A stretch of 42,146 bases of DNA from an uncultured Flavobacterium sp. (GCF_937967675.1 NZ_CALBSN010000036.1:1-42146), one strand, 5' to 3'. Shown: positions 17,171 to 25,590, counted from the first letter of the stretch. Translations and numbers: made by a program. Notes: generated by a model from the sequence alone, not told the origin.

Positions 17171-19306
17171 CTACTTCTTAATTTTTTCTAAATCTAACAA
17201 AAACGCAAATTCTTTGGCCAATTCTTTTAATGCTTCAAAACGGCCTGATGCACCACCATGACCAGCATCCATATTGGTATCTAAGAATAATTGCTTATCG
17301 TTAGTTTTCATAACACGTAATTTTGCTACCCATTTTGCCGGTTCCCAATATTGCACTTGCGAATCGTGAAGTCCAGTGGAAACATACATATTTGGATACG
17401 CTTGCGCTTTTACTTGATCATATGGTGAATAGGATAACATATAATCGTAATATACTTTATCATTTGGATTTCCCCATTCGTCATACTCCCCTGTTGTTAA
17501 TGGAATGGTATCATCTAACATAGTCGTAACTACATCCACAAAAGGAACTTGGGCGATAACCCCATTATATAATTCTGGTGCCATATTTACAATCGCTCCC
17601 ATTAATAATCCACCTGCAGAACCACCTTCTGCATATAAATGTTCTGGGGAAGTATATTTTTCTGCAATTACAAATTTAGAACAATCAATAAAATCGGTAA
17701 ACGTGTTTATTTTCTTCAAAAGTTTTCCGTTTTCATACCATTCTCTTCCTAAGTCCTCTCCTCCTCTAATATGAGCAATGGCATAAATAAATCCTCTATC
17801 TAACAAACTCAAACGTGTTGAAGAAAAATAAGGATCCATTGTAGCTCCGTAAGAGCCATAAGCATATAGTAAGAATGGGTTTTTACCATCTTTTTTGATT
17901 CCTTTTCTATACACCATCGAAATTGGCACTTTGGTTCCATCAGTTGCAGTTGCCCAAACTCTTTCTTCAACATAATTGTTTTTATCAAACTTCCCACCCA
18001 AAATTTCTTGCTCTTTCAATACTTTTTTCTCCTGAGTTCTCATATTGAAATCAATCACAGAAGAGGGTGTTGCCATAGATTGATATCCATAACGTAAAAT
18101 TTCAGTATCGAAATCTGCGTTAGTTGTAGTATAAGCCGTGTAAGTTTCACTATTAAAAGGTAAGTAATACTCCCCTTTTCCATTCCAAGGCATGATTCTA
18201 ATTTTGTTCAAACCATTAGAACGCTCTTCAACTACTAGATAGTCTTTAAAAATTTCGATTCCTTCTAATAAAACATCACTTCTGTGTGCAATTAAATCTT
18301 TCCAGTTTTCAGCAGAAGTTGCTGTTTCTGGTGTTTTCATTAATTTAAAGTTCGTTGCTTTGTCTTTATTCGTAACAATGTAAAAACTATCACCATAATG
18401 TGAAATCGAATATTCTAATCCTCGAGTTCTTTTTTGGAAAACTTTAAACTCGCCATTCGGATTTTTTGCATCTAAAATTTGGTATTCAGAAGTTAATGTA
18501 CTGTTAGAACCAATAACTATGTATTTTTTTGATTTTTCTTTGTAAACAAAGGTGTTGAACGTATCGTCTTTTTCATGAAAAACCATGGTATCTGCAGAAG
18601 CATCAGTTCCTAAGGTATGTTTATAAATTTTATCTGAACGTAATGTTTGCGCATCTTTACGAGTATAAAATAAGGTTTTGTTATCGCCAGCCCAAGTAGA
18701 ACCTCCCGTTGTGTTTTCTAATTTTACTGGAAGAATTTCTCCTGTTTCCAAATTTTTAATTTGGATGGTATATTGTCTTCTTGAAACTAAATCTACTCCA
18801 AACGCCACCCATTTGTTATCTTCAGAAACATTTAAACCCGACAAATTGAAATAAGCGTGTCCTTTTGCCATTTCGTTACAATCAAACATGATTTCTTCTT
18901 TGGCATCTAAACTCCCTTTTTTACGAGAATAAATTGGATAATCTTTTCCTTTTTCGAAACGAGTAATGTAATAATAACCATTGTATAAATAAGGAACCGA
19001 ACTATCATCTTCCTTAATTCTACTCTTCATTTCTAAAAACAATTCGTCTTGTAACTGTTTCGTATGTGCTGTTGATTTTTGGTAATATTCGTTTTCTTTA
19101 TTTAAGTAATCGATAACTTCTGGATTTTCTCTTTCATTTAACCAATAGTAATTATCAATTCTTTTATCGCCATGCTTTTCTAATGTTTTTGGAACAATTT
19201 TAGCAACAGGAGGAACAATTTTATCTGACATTGTTTTTGTTTTATTTTGACTGTAAACAGGAGCAAAAATAATGCAACTAAGAAGTAAAAATGGTAATTT
19301 TTTCAT
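17171..19306 (-). CDS. Prolyl oligopeptidase family serine peptidase (oligopeptidase B-like)
   Basis: A 711-residue S9 family peptidase. An N-terminal signal peptide (MKKLPFLLLSCIIFAPVYSQ) suggests export to the periplasm, unlike cytosolic oligopeptidase B. The beta-propeller occupies about residues 80-440. The alpha/beta-hydrolase domain carries Ser563 in GGSAGGLLMG, Asp648 in GLHDSQVQYWEPAKW and His683 in DAGHGGASGRFE. The segment YAYGSYGATMDPYFSSTRLSLLDRG is typical of the oligopeptidase B branch, which cleaves short peptides after basic residues. It is divergent from ebfC with only 66 bases between the starts. Confidence 0.92.
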   Translation of the reverse strand: MKKLPFLLLSCIIFAPVYSQNKTKTMSDKIVPPVAKIVPKTLEKHGDKRIDNYYWLNERENPEVIDYLNKENEYYQKSTAHTKQLQDELFLEMKSRIKEDDSSVPYLYNGYYYITRFEKGKDYPIYSRKKGSLDAKEEIMFDCNEMAKGHAYFNLSGLNVSEDNKWVAFGVDLVSRRQYTIQIKNLETGEILPVKLENTTGGSTWAGDNKTLFYTRKDAQTLRSDKIYKHTLGTDASADTMVFHEKDDTFNTFVYKEKSKKYIVIGSNSTLTSEYQILDAKNPNGEFKVFQKRTRGLEYSISHYGDSFYIVTNKDKATNFKLMKTPETATSAENWKDLIAHRSDVLLEGIEIFKDYLVVEERSNGLNKIRIMPWNGKGEYYLPFNSETYTAYTTTNADFDTEILRYGYQSMATPSSVIDFNMRTQEKKVLKEQEILGGKFDKNNYVEERVWATATDGTKVPISMVYRKGIKKDGKNPFLLYAYGSYGATMDPYFSSTRLSLLDRGFIYAIAHIRGGEDLGREWYENGKLLKKINTFTDFIDCSKFVIAEKYTSPEHLYAEGGSAGGLLMGAIVNMAPELYNGVIAQVPFVDVVTTMLDDTIPLTTGEYDEWGNPNDKVYYDYMLSYSPYDQVKAQAYPNMYVSTGLHDSQVQYWEPAKWVAKLRVMKTNDKQLFLDTNMDAGHGGASGRFEALKELAKEFAFLLDLEKIKK

Positions 19307-19331
19307 GAAGTTTTACAATAATTATTAACCG

Positions 19332-19348
19332 CTAATTTACTATTTTTG
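19332..19348. promoter_or_regulatory. Abutting divergent -7 elements (S9 peptidase and ebfC)
   Basis: On the minus strand, TAAATTAG (19339-19332) faces the peptidase gene. On the plus strand, TATTTTTG (19341-19348) faces ebfC, 25 bases before its ATG. The two are one base apart. Neither has a clear -33 TTTG. Confidence 0.4.
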
Positions 19349-19372
19349 TCCAAATAAAAAAACTTAAAAATT

Positions 19373-19696
19373 ATGTTTGGAGATATTATGGGAATGATGG
19401 GTAAATTAAAGGAAACCCAGCAGAAAGTAGAAGAAACAAAAAAACGTTTAGACTTTGTTTTAATTGATGAAAAAAGTAGCGATGGCTTACTTGAAGTTAC
19501 CTTAACCGCTAACCGAAAAATCAAAAACATTACCGTAAGTGATGATTTACTTCAAGACAAGGAAATGCTTGAAGATTATTTAGTTAACGTATTAAATAAA
19601 GCTATTGAAAAAGCAACAAACGTTCACGAAACGGAGTTGGCTGCGGTTGCAAAAGAAGGTATGCCAAACATTCCTGGAATGGATCTATTTAAATAA
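19373..19696 (+). CDS. YbaB/EbfC family nucleoid-associated protein
   Basis: A 107-residue YbaB/EbfC protein (MFGDIMGMMGKLKETQQKVEE; later LLEVTLTANRKIKNITVSDDLL; C-terminus EGMPNIPGMDLFK). Family members form tweezer-like dimers that bind DNA and are often encoded near recR or dnaX, neither of which is here. It is the last ordinary chromosomal gene before the accessory block. Its 3' 90 bases are repeated in decayed form at 25361-25457. Confidence 0.93.
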   Translation: MFGDIMGMMGKLKETQQKVEETKKRLDFVLIDEKSSDGLLEVTLTANRKIKNITVSDDLLQDKEMLEDYLVNVLNKAIEKATNVHETELAAVAKEGMPNIPGMDLFK

Positions 19697-19764
19697 TAAC
19701 TTCTTAATAAATTAGAAATTAAAATAAAATTCCTTTTTACTTGTTCCTTATAATTTTAATTAAC

Positions 19765-19852
19765 GTTGTACAACTTTTAAAAAAGAGATGTACAGCTTTT
19801 TACTAAAAGATGTATGACTTTTTACTATAAGTCGTACATCTTTTTATATATT
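19765..19852 (+). repeat. Four tandem 22-base repeats upstream of the HU-like gene
   Basis: Units start at 19765, 19787, 19809 and 19831, exactly 22 bases apart. Each begins with a TGTACA-like core (GTTGTACAAC, GATGTACAGC, GATGTATGAC, GTCGTACATC) followed by CTTTT, and the middle two continue with TACTA. The third and fourth can also pair into a 16-base stem. They end at the -7 element of the HU-like gene. Confidence 0.8.
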
Positions 19853-19854
19853 TG
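19847..19854 (+). promoter_or_regulatory. -7 element of the HU-like gene
   Basis: TATATTTG matches TAnnTTTG perfectly, 42 bases before the ATG. The -33 position has no TTTG; it is occupied by the tandem repeats, as expected for a promoter controlled by a protein bound there. Confidence 0.5.
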
Positions 19855-19895
19855 TCAGGTTAAAATTTTTTAATAAACCTTACACTGTAAAAAAA

Positions 19896-20279
19896 ATGTC
19901 CGTTCAATTTAAAATGATACCTAAAAAAAATAATTTGGTATCGCCTCCAGAAGTAAAATACTACCCTTGTGCTGTTAGTCAAGGAGAGGTGAATTTAGAT
20001 GATTTAGCTCGAATTGTAGCCAGTAGAACTACTATGAGTAGACCTGATTGTTTTGGGGTCATTATGGCGTTAAGCGATGTTATTGGTGAATCATTAGCCA
20101 ATGGAAATATTGTTAGGGTAGATAATTTAGGAACTTTTCAACTGAATTTAACCGGTACTGCAGCAGAAACAGAAGAAGCATTGGGAAAAAGCAATATTAA
20201 AGAAGCAAAAATAAACTACAGACCCTCAAAAGAATTAAGACAAAGAATGAGAAGATTAACCTACAAACGCATTCGATAG
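19896..20279 (+). CDS. HU family DNA-binding protein (HU-HIG type)
   Basis: This 127-residue protein has the Bacteroidota HU-HIG layout: MSVQFKMIPKKNN at the start, an HU/IHF-like fold with MSRPDCFGVIMALSDVIGESLANGNIVRVDNLGTFQLNL, and a basic tail ending RQRMRRLTYKRIR. It probably binds DNA as a dimer with architectural function. It is not the main housekeeping HU, because it has an N-terminal extension. Four tandem repeats and a good -7 element precede it, and the symporter gene follows at once in the same frame, so the two form one transcript. Confidence 0.85.
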   Translation: MSVQFKMIPKKNNLVSPPEVKYYPCAVSQGEVNLDDLARIVASRTTMSRPDCFGVIMALSDVIGESLANGNIVRVDNLGTFQLNLTGTAAETEEALGKSNIKEAKINYRPSKELRQRMRRLTYKRIR

Positions 20280-20282
20280 ATT

Positions 20283-21965
20283 TTGAAAATTTCAAAATAC
20301 ATAAAATATAAATTATTAGGTCAGTCATTGTTTAATTCTGAAAAAGAGCCATGGTGGCTAATTGGCTTTTCCATGATTTTATCAAGTGGATTGATGATTG
20401 AACCGCAATTGATTTGTGCGAGTTTAGTCAATGGTGAGCTCTCAGATATGTGGTTGTATTGGAGTGCTGGTATTGGCTCTGCATTCAGTATTTCTTTCTT
20501 TGCGCACCTATGGCAAAACATTCCTGTAAAAACAGAAAATGAATTTATATTTTTTAGATTTTCAGGGATTGGAGCGAAACTATTACACACTTTTAGAAGT
20601 TTGTATTTAGGGTTGCTTATCATTCCATTCATTATAAGTTTTAGTTTATTGGCTTTTGCTAAAATTTGTTGCTTTATTTTTAAAATAGATTTAGTAACAA
20701 CTATTCTTTCAATATCCAGTATTTTAGTATTATTGACTTTCTTAAATAGTTTTAGGTTACGGTTAAGAATGGACTTTATTCTCTTTTTTCTTTTTATTAT
20801 TATTGGTGTCATTCTCTTTATTAACTTGTATTCTAACACTGGCGGTTTATACCATTTAAGTAACCAACTCAAAACAAAGGGCTATAATTTTAGTATAATT
20901 CCATCAATAGGTTCTAAAGGCTTTAATGCTTTTTTGATTTTTATTATGGTACAATGGTGGTCGGCATCAATATTGGATTATCCCGATATGAATGGTCAAA
21001 AACTAATGGCAAGTAGAGGAAGTAATGACTTGGTTAAGAGCATTTTTCTGCCTACAATGTTTGTATTTTTGTTTCGTATACTGTTGTTTACGTTGCCTTT
21101 TATGGCCGTAGTATATGGTTTTGCTCATCACTCATCTGATAATGAACTAGTTTTTACAGCATTATTTAGTAACCTTTTACCGTCATGGATGCTGGTTTTG
21201 GTCGTACTTTTTTTTATAATTACATTTTTATCATTTGTACAAAACACTCAAAACTGGGGAGGTTCACTTTTGGTTGAAAATTTTTATAAGCACAGCATTA
21301 ACCCCAATATGAGTGCTGCAAAATCAAAAAGATTAGGATTACTAGCCATGGTCTACATTCTCATCATTTCAATTATAATTGCAATTTATGCTAATTCTTT
21401 AATAGAAATTACAAAATATCTATTTGCTATAACTGCGGGAGTAGGGCCTGTCTTTATGTTGCGCTGGTATTGGTGGCGTATCAATGCTTGGTCGCAATTA
21501 TCTGCTATGCTTGCCGCTTTGGTATACCCCCCTATTTTGGACGTATTGAATGAAAAAAATGCAATCGTGCATCAATTTATAATTAATTTAGAAACCAATT
21601 TCAACGTGGATTATTATCCTATTAAAATTGTAATTTTAACTATTACGGTTTGTCTTACTTGGTTAGGGGTGACTTTCTGTACAGCTCCAACAGAAACCCA
21701 AATACTTCAGACTTTTGCTTCAACAGTAAAACCAGGAGGATTTTGGAAAAGCTTTGAAAATAGTGGGAAATCTTTCTCTAAAATACGATACTTAGCGTGG
21801 CTTATTCAAGCTGGAAATGGCATTTTAACGTACTTTATTTTTTATAATTTCTTAGTTGGTCAATATTTTATTTTTTGGGGTTTACTTATTTTATTTATAA
21901 GTTGTTTTTTTATCTCCTATAAACTTATTCAAAGAGCTAATTTTTATTATTCAATTCAAAGTTAA
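20283..21965 (+). CDS. Sodium:solute symporter-family membrane protein
   Basis: A 560-residue membrane protein with about 12-13 hydrophobic helices, recognised as a sodium:solute symporter-like transporter by MVQWWSASILDYPDMNGQKLMASR, TFLSFVQNTQNWGGSLLVENFYK and AGVGPVFMLRWYWWRINAWSQLSAM. The solute is unknown. No ATG lies near the N-terminus: after the HU stop TAG come ATT and then TTG, which I take as the start (MKISKYIKYKLLGQSLF). Both genes are in the same frame with one codon between, so expression must rely on a near-immediate restart at TTG (or ATT), or on stop readthrough. The first in-frame ATG would remove part of the first helix. Confidence 0.75.
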   Translation: MKISKYIKYKLLGQSLFNSEKEPWWLIGFSMILSSGLMIEPQLICASLVNGELSDMWLYWSAGIGSAFSISFFAHLWQNIPVKTENEFIFFRFSGIGAKLLHTFRSLYLGLLIIPFIISFSLLAFAKICCFIFKIDLVTTILSISSILVLLTFLNSFRLRLRMDFILFFLFIIIGVILFINLYSNTGGLYHLSNQLKTKGYNFSIIPSIGSKGFNAFLIFIMVQWWSASILDYPDMNGQKLMASRGSNDLVKSIFLPTMFVFLFRILLFTLPFMAVVYGFAHHSSDNELVFTALFSNLLPSWMLVLVVLFFIITFLSFVQNTQNWGGSLLVENFYKHSINPNMSAAKSKRLGLLAMVYILIISIIIAIYANSLIEITKYLFAITAGVGPVFMLRWYWWRINAWSQLSAMLAALVYPPILDVLNEKNAIVHQFIINLETNFNVDYYPIKIVILTITVCLTWLGVTFCTAPTETQILQTFASTVKPGGFWKSFENSGKSFSKIRYLAWLIQAGNGILTYFIFYNFLVGQYFIFWGLLILFISCFFISYKLIQRANFYYSIQS

Positions 21966-21966
21966 A

Positions 21967-23208
21967 TTACTTTATTAATTTTAACACCCAGCTGTACCCA
22001 TTTCTATCACAAAAATCAACTAATTTATTTTTAATCAAAATTTTATTTTTTTCAGTTGCATAAAAATAGGAAATAACAAATTCAATAGCCAATCTTTCAT
22101 TTTCATTATTTAAAAAAGATTTAAATGCTAATCTCATAGGTTTTGTTTTTTCATTACTGCCATTTGAATTTATTTTAAAAACACAATATAACTGCAAAAT
22201 ATAAATTGCAATACTTTCAAATTCAAATGAAGCATTCTTGAATAAATTATCTACTGTATTATTTAATTTTTCATGATTTAATAATTCTTTGGCAAATCCA
22301 AAATGAATCATTGCTCTAATAGGTCTAGCTAAAATCCAGCTACTTTGGAAATCATAAGTGTAATCATTTGCTATACTAATTACTTTATCAATATGGTTAC
22401 TAATAGTATCTTGTAATTTATTTTCAAATCCATCAACAATAATATTGCATTCTAATAATCTAGAAATCTCATGAAAATGAGATGTATCTATTTTAATTTT
22501 TGATGCATTTTTTTTAAAATTAACAATATCTATATTATTGGCAAAACCCTTATAAAATCTATTACTTAACAAATAGGAATACGCAAATATTTTTTTATTA
22601 TTGTCAGCAATATTTTTTAAATAATATTTTTCAATAGCACTTGAATAATAGCTATTAGGATTATCCTCATCCACAAAACATTCATAAAAAAAAGCCCTTC
22701 CGTTTTGAGATTTAGCAAGTAATCTTAATAAAACATGGGATGGATTTTTTCTAATATAACTTCCTAATAAATTAGAAATAGTATAAAAGACTGAGTATTC
22801 ATCTGTTGTAAATTTTAAATCATTTAAAATTTTATTTACAGTGTCGAAATCTGAATTAATTAAAGCTAATTCTAAAAATGAAAGTGAAAAAGCATTTTCA
22901 TCTTCTGATCGAAGATATTTAATTTCTGCTTGTTTGGCTAAGCTTTTATTATTTTCAATTTTTGAATAATCTTCCCAGTTTAGATAATTTAAAAATTGAG
23001 ACAAAATATTTAGTGTCTCTTTATAAGGCTTTCTACTTGGCTTAACAATTCCATATAGCCTTCCTATGGTATGAGGAGAAACAAATAATTTCTTCTTAGC
23101 AATCTCTTCAGATAAAAATTTGGCATCTGAAAAGGAAACCACATTTCTTTGAATAGATATTTCAACTTGTCTTAATAATTTATCTAAAAGTATATTCTGT
23201 GATTCCAT
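21967..23208 (-). CDS. Protein of unknown function with N-terminal HTH-like domain, possible regulator
   Basis: I do not recognise a named family. The 413-residue protein starts at MESQNILLDKLL; a slightly earlier in-frame start lacks support because of the promoter position. Residues about 15-80 (SEEIAKKKLFVSPHTIGRLYGIVKPSRKPYKETLNI, in two parts, then LSQFLNYLNWEDY) resemble an N-terminal HTH-like domain seen in many Bacteroidota proteins of unknown role. The rest is all-helical and TPR-like, with no signal peptide or enzyme motif. It is very AT-rich. It is divergent from the PD-(D/E)XK gene, and two AACTTGCAA repeats lie between, so it may control that gene. Function inferred only from context. 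Confidence 0.65.
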   Translation of the reverse strand: MESQNILLDKLLRQVEISIQRNVVSFSDAKFLSEEIAKKKLFVSPHTIGRLYGIVKPSRKPYKETLNILSQFLNYLNWEDYSKIENNKSLAKQAEIKYLRSEDENAFSLSFLELALINSDFDTVNKILNDLKFTTDEYSVFYTISNLLGSYIRKNPSHVLLRLLAKSQNGRAFFYECFVDEDNPNSYYSSAIEKYYLKNIADNNKKIFAYSYLLSNRFYKGFANNIDIVNFKKNASKIKIDTSHFHEISRLLECNIIVDGFENKLQDTISNHIDKVISIANDYTYDFQSSWILARPIRAMIHFGFAKELLNHEKLNNTVDNLFKNASFEFESIAIYILQLYCVFKINSNGSNEKTKPMRLAFKSFLNNENERLAIEFVISYFYATEKNKILIKNKLVDFCDRNGYSWVLKLIK

Positions 23209-23235
23209 ATTTGTTAAAGTTAAACAATAATAAAA

Positions 23236-23267
23236 CAAATTTAATTAGGGGGTTTTTGAAAAACAAA
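23236..23267 (-). promoter_or_regulatory. Promoter of the putative regulator gene
   Basis: On the minus strand, TTTG (23267-23264), 20 bases, then a perfect TAAATTTG (23243-23236), with a leader of about 22 bases. This is among the best promoter matches in the window and supports the start at 23208. Confidence 0.6.
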
Positions 23268-23284
23268 CTTGCAACAACTTGCAA
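23266..23284. repeat. Direct repeat AACTTGCAA x2 (possible operator)
   Basis: AACTTGCAA occurs at 23266-23274 and 23276-23284, 10 bases apart, one helical turn. The first copy overlaps the -33 TTTG of the regulator gene, and both lie upstream of the divergent PD-(D/E)XK gene. Confidence 0.5.
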
Positions 23285-23336
23285 ATTATTATGATTTTTG
23301 AAAGCATTAGTTTTGTTACTAGATTTTAATAGAATT

Positions 23337-23780
23337 ATGAAAAAAACTCAAATACAAAAACATTTTTTAGGTTTAGCGGGTGAATATTTAGTATGTGCTG
23401 AATTGGCAAAAAAAGAAATTAATGCTAGTCTGACTTTCGGGAACCACAAGTCTATAGATATTATAGCTTCAAATCCTACTAATAATAAATCTTGTTTTAT
23501 TCAAGTTAAAACATCAAATAGTTCTAGAATTTTAACGGGATTTTTTCAGAAATACAAAACAGGAGAAACAGCACATCCTGATTTTTGGATTATTGTCAAT
23601 TTTAACAACAATAATACAAATTTTTATATTTTAACTCATGTTGAATTAGCAAATATTCAGATGCAAATAAACAAAATGTCAGAGTGGTCAGAAATAAAAG
23701 GCGGTGTTGATAATATAAACTTAAAGTCTATTGAAATTTACAAAAATCAATGGGATAAAATTATTAATTTTTTAATTTAA
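23337..23780 (+). CDS. PD-(D/E)XK nuclease-fold-like protein
   Basis: A 147-residue protein from the ATG at 23337 (MKKTQIQKHFLGLAGEYLVC). The pattern Glu16 in GEYLV, Asp41 in KSIDIIA and Gln56-Val57-Lys58 in FIQVKTS fits the PD-(D/E)XK nuclease fold of restriction-endonuclease-like proteins, followed by a mixed alpha/beta tail. Some homologues carry misleading names in databases. Whether it cuts DNA is unknown; no methylase or specificity partner is nearby. A -7 element TAGTTTTG (23308-23315) precedes it. Nine bases separate its stop from the next gene, so the two are likely one operon. Confidence 0.6.
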   Translation: MKKTQIQKHFLGLAGEYLVCAELAKKEINASLTFGNHKSIDIIASNPTNNKSCFIQVKTSNSSRILTGFFQKYKTGETAHPDFWIIVNFNNNNTNFYILTHVELANIQMQINKMSEWSEIKGGVDNINLKSIEIYKNQWDKIINFLI

Positions 23781-23788
23781 ATTTAGTT

Positions 23789-25273
23789 ATGAAAAAAATG
23801 TTTATTATATTAATTCTAGTTAGTTGTAATTTATATACTCAAAATGTTGAATCTATAAAAATAAACCCAGAAATAACAAAGATTTTTTTTGAAAAAAAAG
23901 TCAATAAAGACTGGAACCCTAAACTTTATGAAACAATTGAAGTTGATAGTATATTGTTATATAAATTTGAAAGAGGTGAAACCATTTCAGATTTATATTC
24001 TAAACAACTTGAAATTGTTGAAAATAATAAAATGTACTTTGTTGAGTACGAAAGAAATTTTGAATATGCATCAAATAAAAAAAACGAATTAGATTCAATT
24101 ATATTTAAAATTAATGATTATCTCAAGTCAAATTCTAATTATCAATTAAAAAAACAATTATTAATTGATTCACAGGAAATTGCAAACAAGTATGGTATAA
24201 AGATAATTACATATAAACGAAATAATTCTCTATTTGACAAACTCATTGATAATAATGCAAATAGTTATTCAAACTCGAAAAAACAAACTGAAATATTTAT
24301 TTATGAAAACAATAAAAAACCTAAAGAAGAAGACTTAAAAATTTGTATTGAATTTATTTTAAATGAAAAAAACAAAATTAATTTTCCTGTTAAGAATGAT
24401 GGATATAAAAAATACCTTAATGAATTAGAAATCCTAAATAAAACACCAAAAACGATTATTACTAATGTTAAATCTGAAAAAAGTTCTTATAGAAGTACAA
24501 TTTTAATATCAGAAAAACACGTTGATTTTGAACATTTTGAAGCAGAATTATCTCCAATCAAAGGGGATTATTATATTGCAAAACATGATTTTGAAAGCCC
24601 TAAATATTCTGTATCAATTATTAAAGATGAAATTTTAAGTTATGATCAAATCAAGCATATAAATGGTTTTGATATGGATTACTTAAGACTTTGTTATCCT
24701 GTTAATTTATATGAGGATAGAAAAAATAATGGTAAAGTTTATGTTTTGAATAGGAGTGATTGGAGTTTTTATGGAGATCTTAAAAAAATAAAAAAAGAAA
24801 TTGATTTTCGTGATTTACTTGTGAACTTGGGATATAAAATTTATGAAAAGGAAAGTTATACAAATCTTAATCAAAAATATTACAAATCATTTATAAAGAC
24901 TAAAAATGCTGAGATTGAATTGAAGGAAGATGATAATTATTTGTATGAAATGTTAAAAGAAGACAAAAAATATTTAGAAAAGTTTGACCTTGATTACTTA
25001 AAATTAAAGACTTTGATAAATAAAATTCCCCCACATTCTAAAGTTTTGTCAAATTACTTAAACATTTATAATTTAAAAAGATCTTTTACTCCTACATCAA
25101 CTATTAATGAATGGAAAAATGCTACTCGAGCTGCAAAACCAATAGCAGATGATTTAATAGAATTTAGAAGTAAATATGCTCTTATATATGATTTCAAAGA
25201 ATTAAAAACTGATATTGTTACTGATTTTATTGGTTATTGTGCTTACTCTTCAAAAATCTTAGGATTGCTTTAA
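23789..25273 (+). CDS. Exported protein of unknown function
   Basis: I do not recognise this 494-residue protein. It starts MKKMFIILILVSCNLYTQN, a signal sequence that could be a lipobox (LVSC) or end at YTQ-N. The chain is rich in Lys, Asn and Tyr and has no clear repeat or catalytic motif; two segments, near residues 240-270 and 420-490, look more structured. Base composition is markedly AT-rich, like the two genes before it. It follows the PD-(D/E)XK gene and is the last gene before the decayed ebfC copy. Confidence 0.65.
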   Translation: MKKMFIILILVSCNLYTQNVESIKINPEITKIFFEKKVNKDWNPKLYETIEVDSILLYKFERGETISDLYSKQLEIVENNKMYFVEYERNFEYASNKKNELDSIIFKINDYLKSNSNYQLKKQLLIDSQEIANKYGIKIITYKRNNSLFDKLIDNNANSYSNSKKQTEIFIYENNKKPKEEDLKICIEFILNEKNKINFPVKNDGYKKYLNELEILNKTPKTIITNVKSEKSSYRSTILISEKHVDFEHFEAELSPIKGDYYIAKHDFESPKYSVSIIKDEILSYDQIKHINGFDMDYLRLCYPVNLYEDRKNNGKVYVLNRSDWSFYGDLKKIKKEIDFRDLLVNLGYKIYEKESYTNLNQKYYKSFIKTKNAEIELKEDDNYLYEMLKEDKKYLEKFDLDYLKLKTLINKIPPHSKVLSNYLNIYNLKRSFTPTSTINEWKNATRAAKPIADDLIEFRSKYALIYDFKELKTDIVTDFIGYCAYSSKILGLL

Positions 25274-25360
25274 TTATTTTTTAAGCTAAATCAAGTAATA
25301 AATTTAAACAATTTTTAATCTTATTAATAATTCCCAATCCTAAAGCAATTGCCACTAAAA

Positions 25361-25457
25361 GCAATCGTAAAAGCAACGAATGTTCACAAAACATAATTAG
25401 CCGCTGTAGCAAAAGAAGTCATGCCAAACATTCTTGAAATAGATATGTTTAAATATT
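25361..25457 (+). pseudogene. Decayed copy of the ebfC 3' end
   Basis: Gap-free alignment with 19601-19697 gives about 76 of 97 identical bases. The translated remnant reads AIVKATNVHKT, stop, LAAVAKEVMPNILEIDMFK against AIEKATNVHETELAAVAKEGMPNIPGMDLFK in the intact gene. The stop (TAA) replaces a glutamate codon. No start or 5' part is present. Confidence 0.85.
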
Positions 25458-25540
25458 TTTTTTGATAAACTTACATTATCATCGAAATTGTATTTTATTG
25501 ACATTAGCATAGTGTAAATATAATTTTATAAAAATAAAAA

Positions 25541-25586
25541 CTTGAATTAACTTGAATTAACTTGAATTAACTTGAATTAACTTGAA
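25541..25586 (+). repeat. Decamer tandem repeat (CTTGAATTAA), 4.6 copies
   Basis: Four perfect copies at 25541, 25551, 25561 and 25571, then a partial copy CTTGAA. There are no spacers and no palindrome inside the unit, so it is not a CRISPR array. It is of the same CTTGAA character as the gcvT-yebC spacer. Confidence 0.9.
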
Positions 25587-25590
25587 CTTT

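Noticed and set aside
19765..19852. CRISPR array or transposon end
   Set aside because: Units are contiguous at 22 bases, have no spacers, and no cas or transposase gene is nearby.
25541..25586. CRISPR array
   Set aside because: Repeats are 10 bases long with no spacers.
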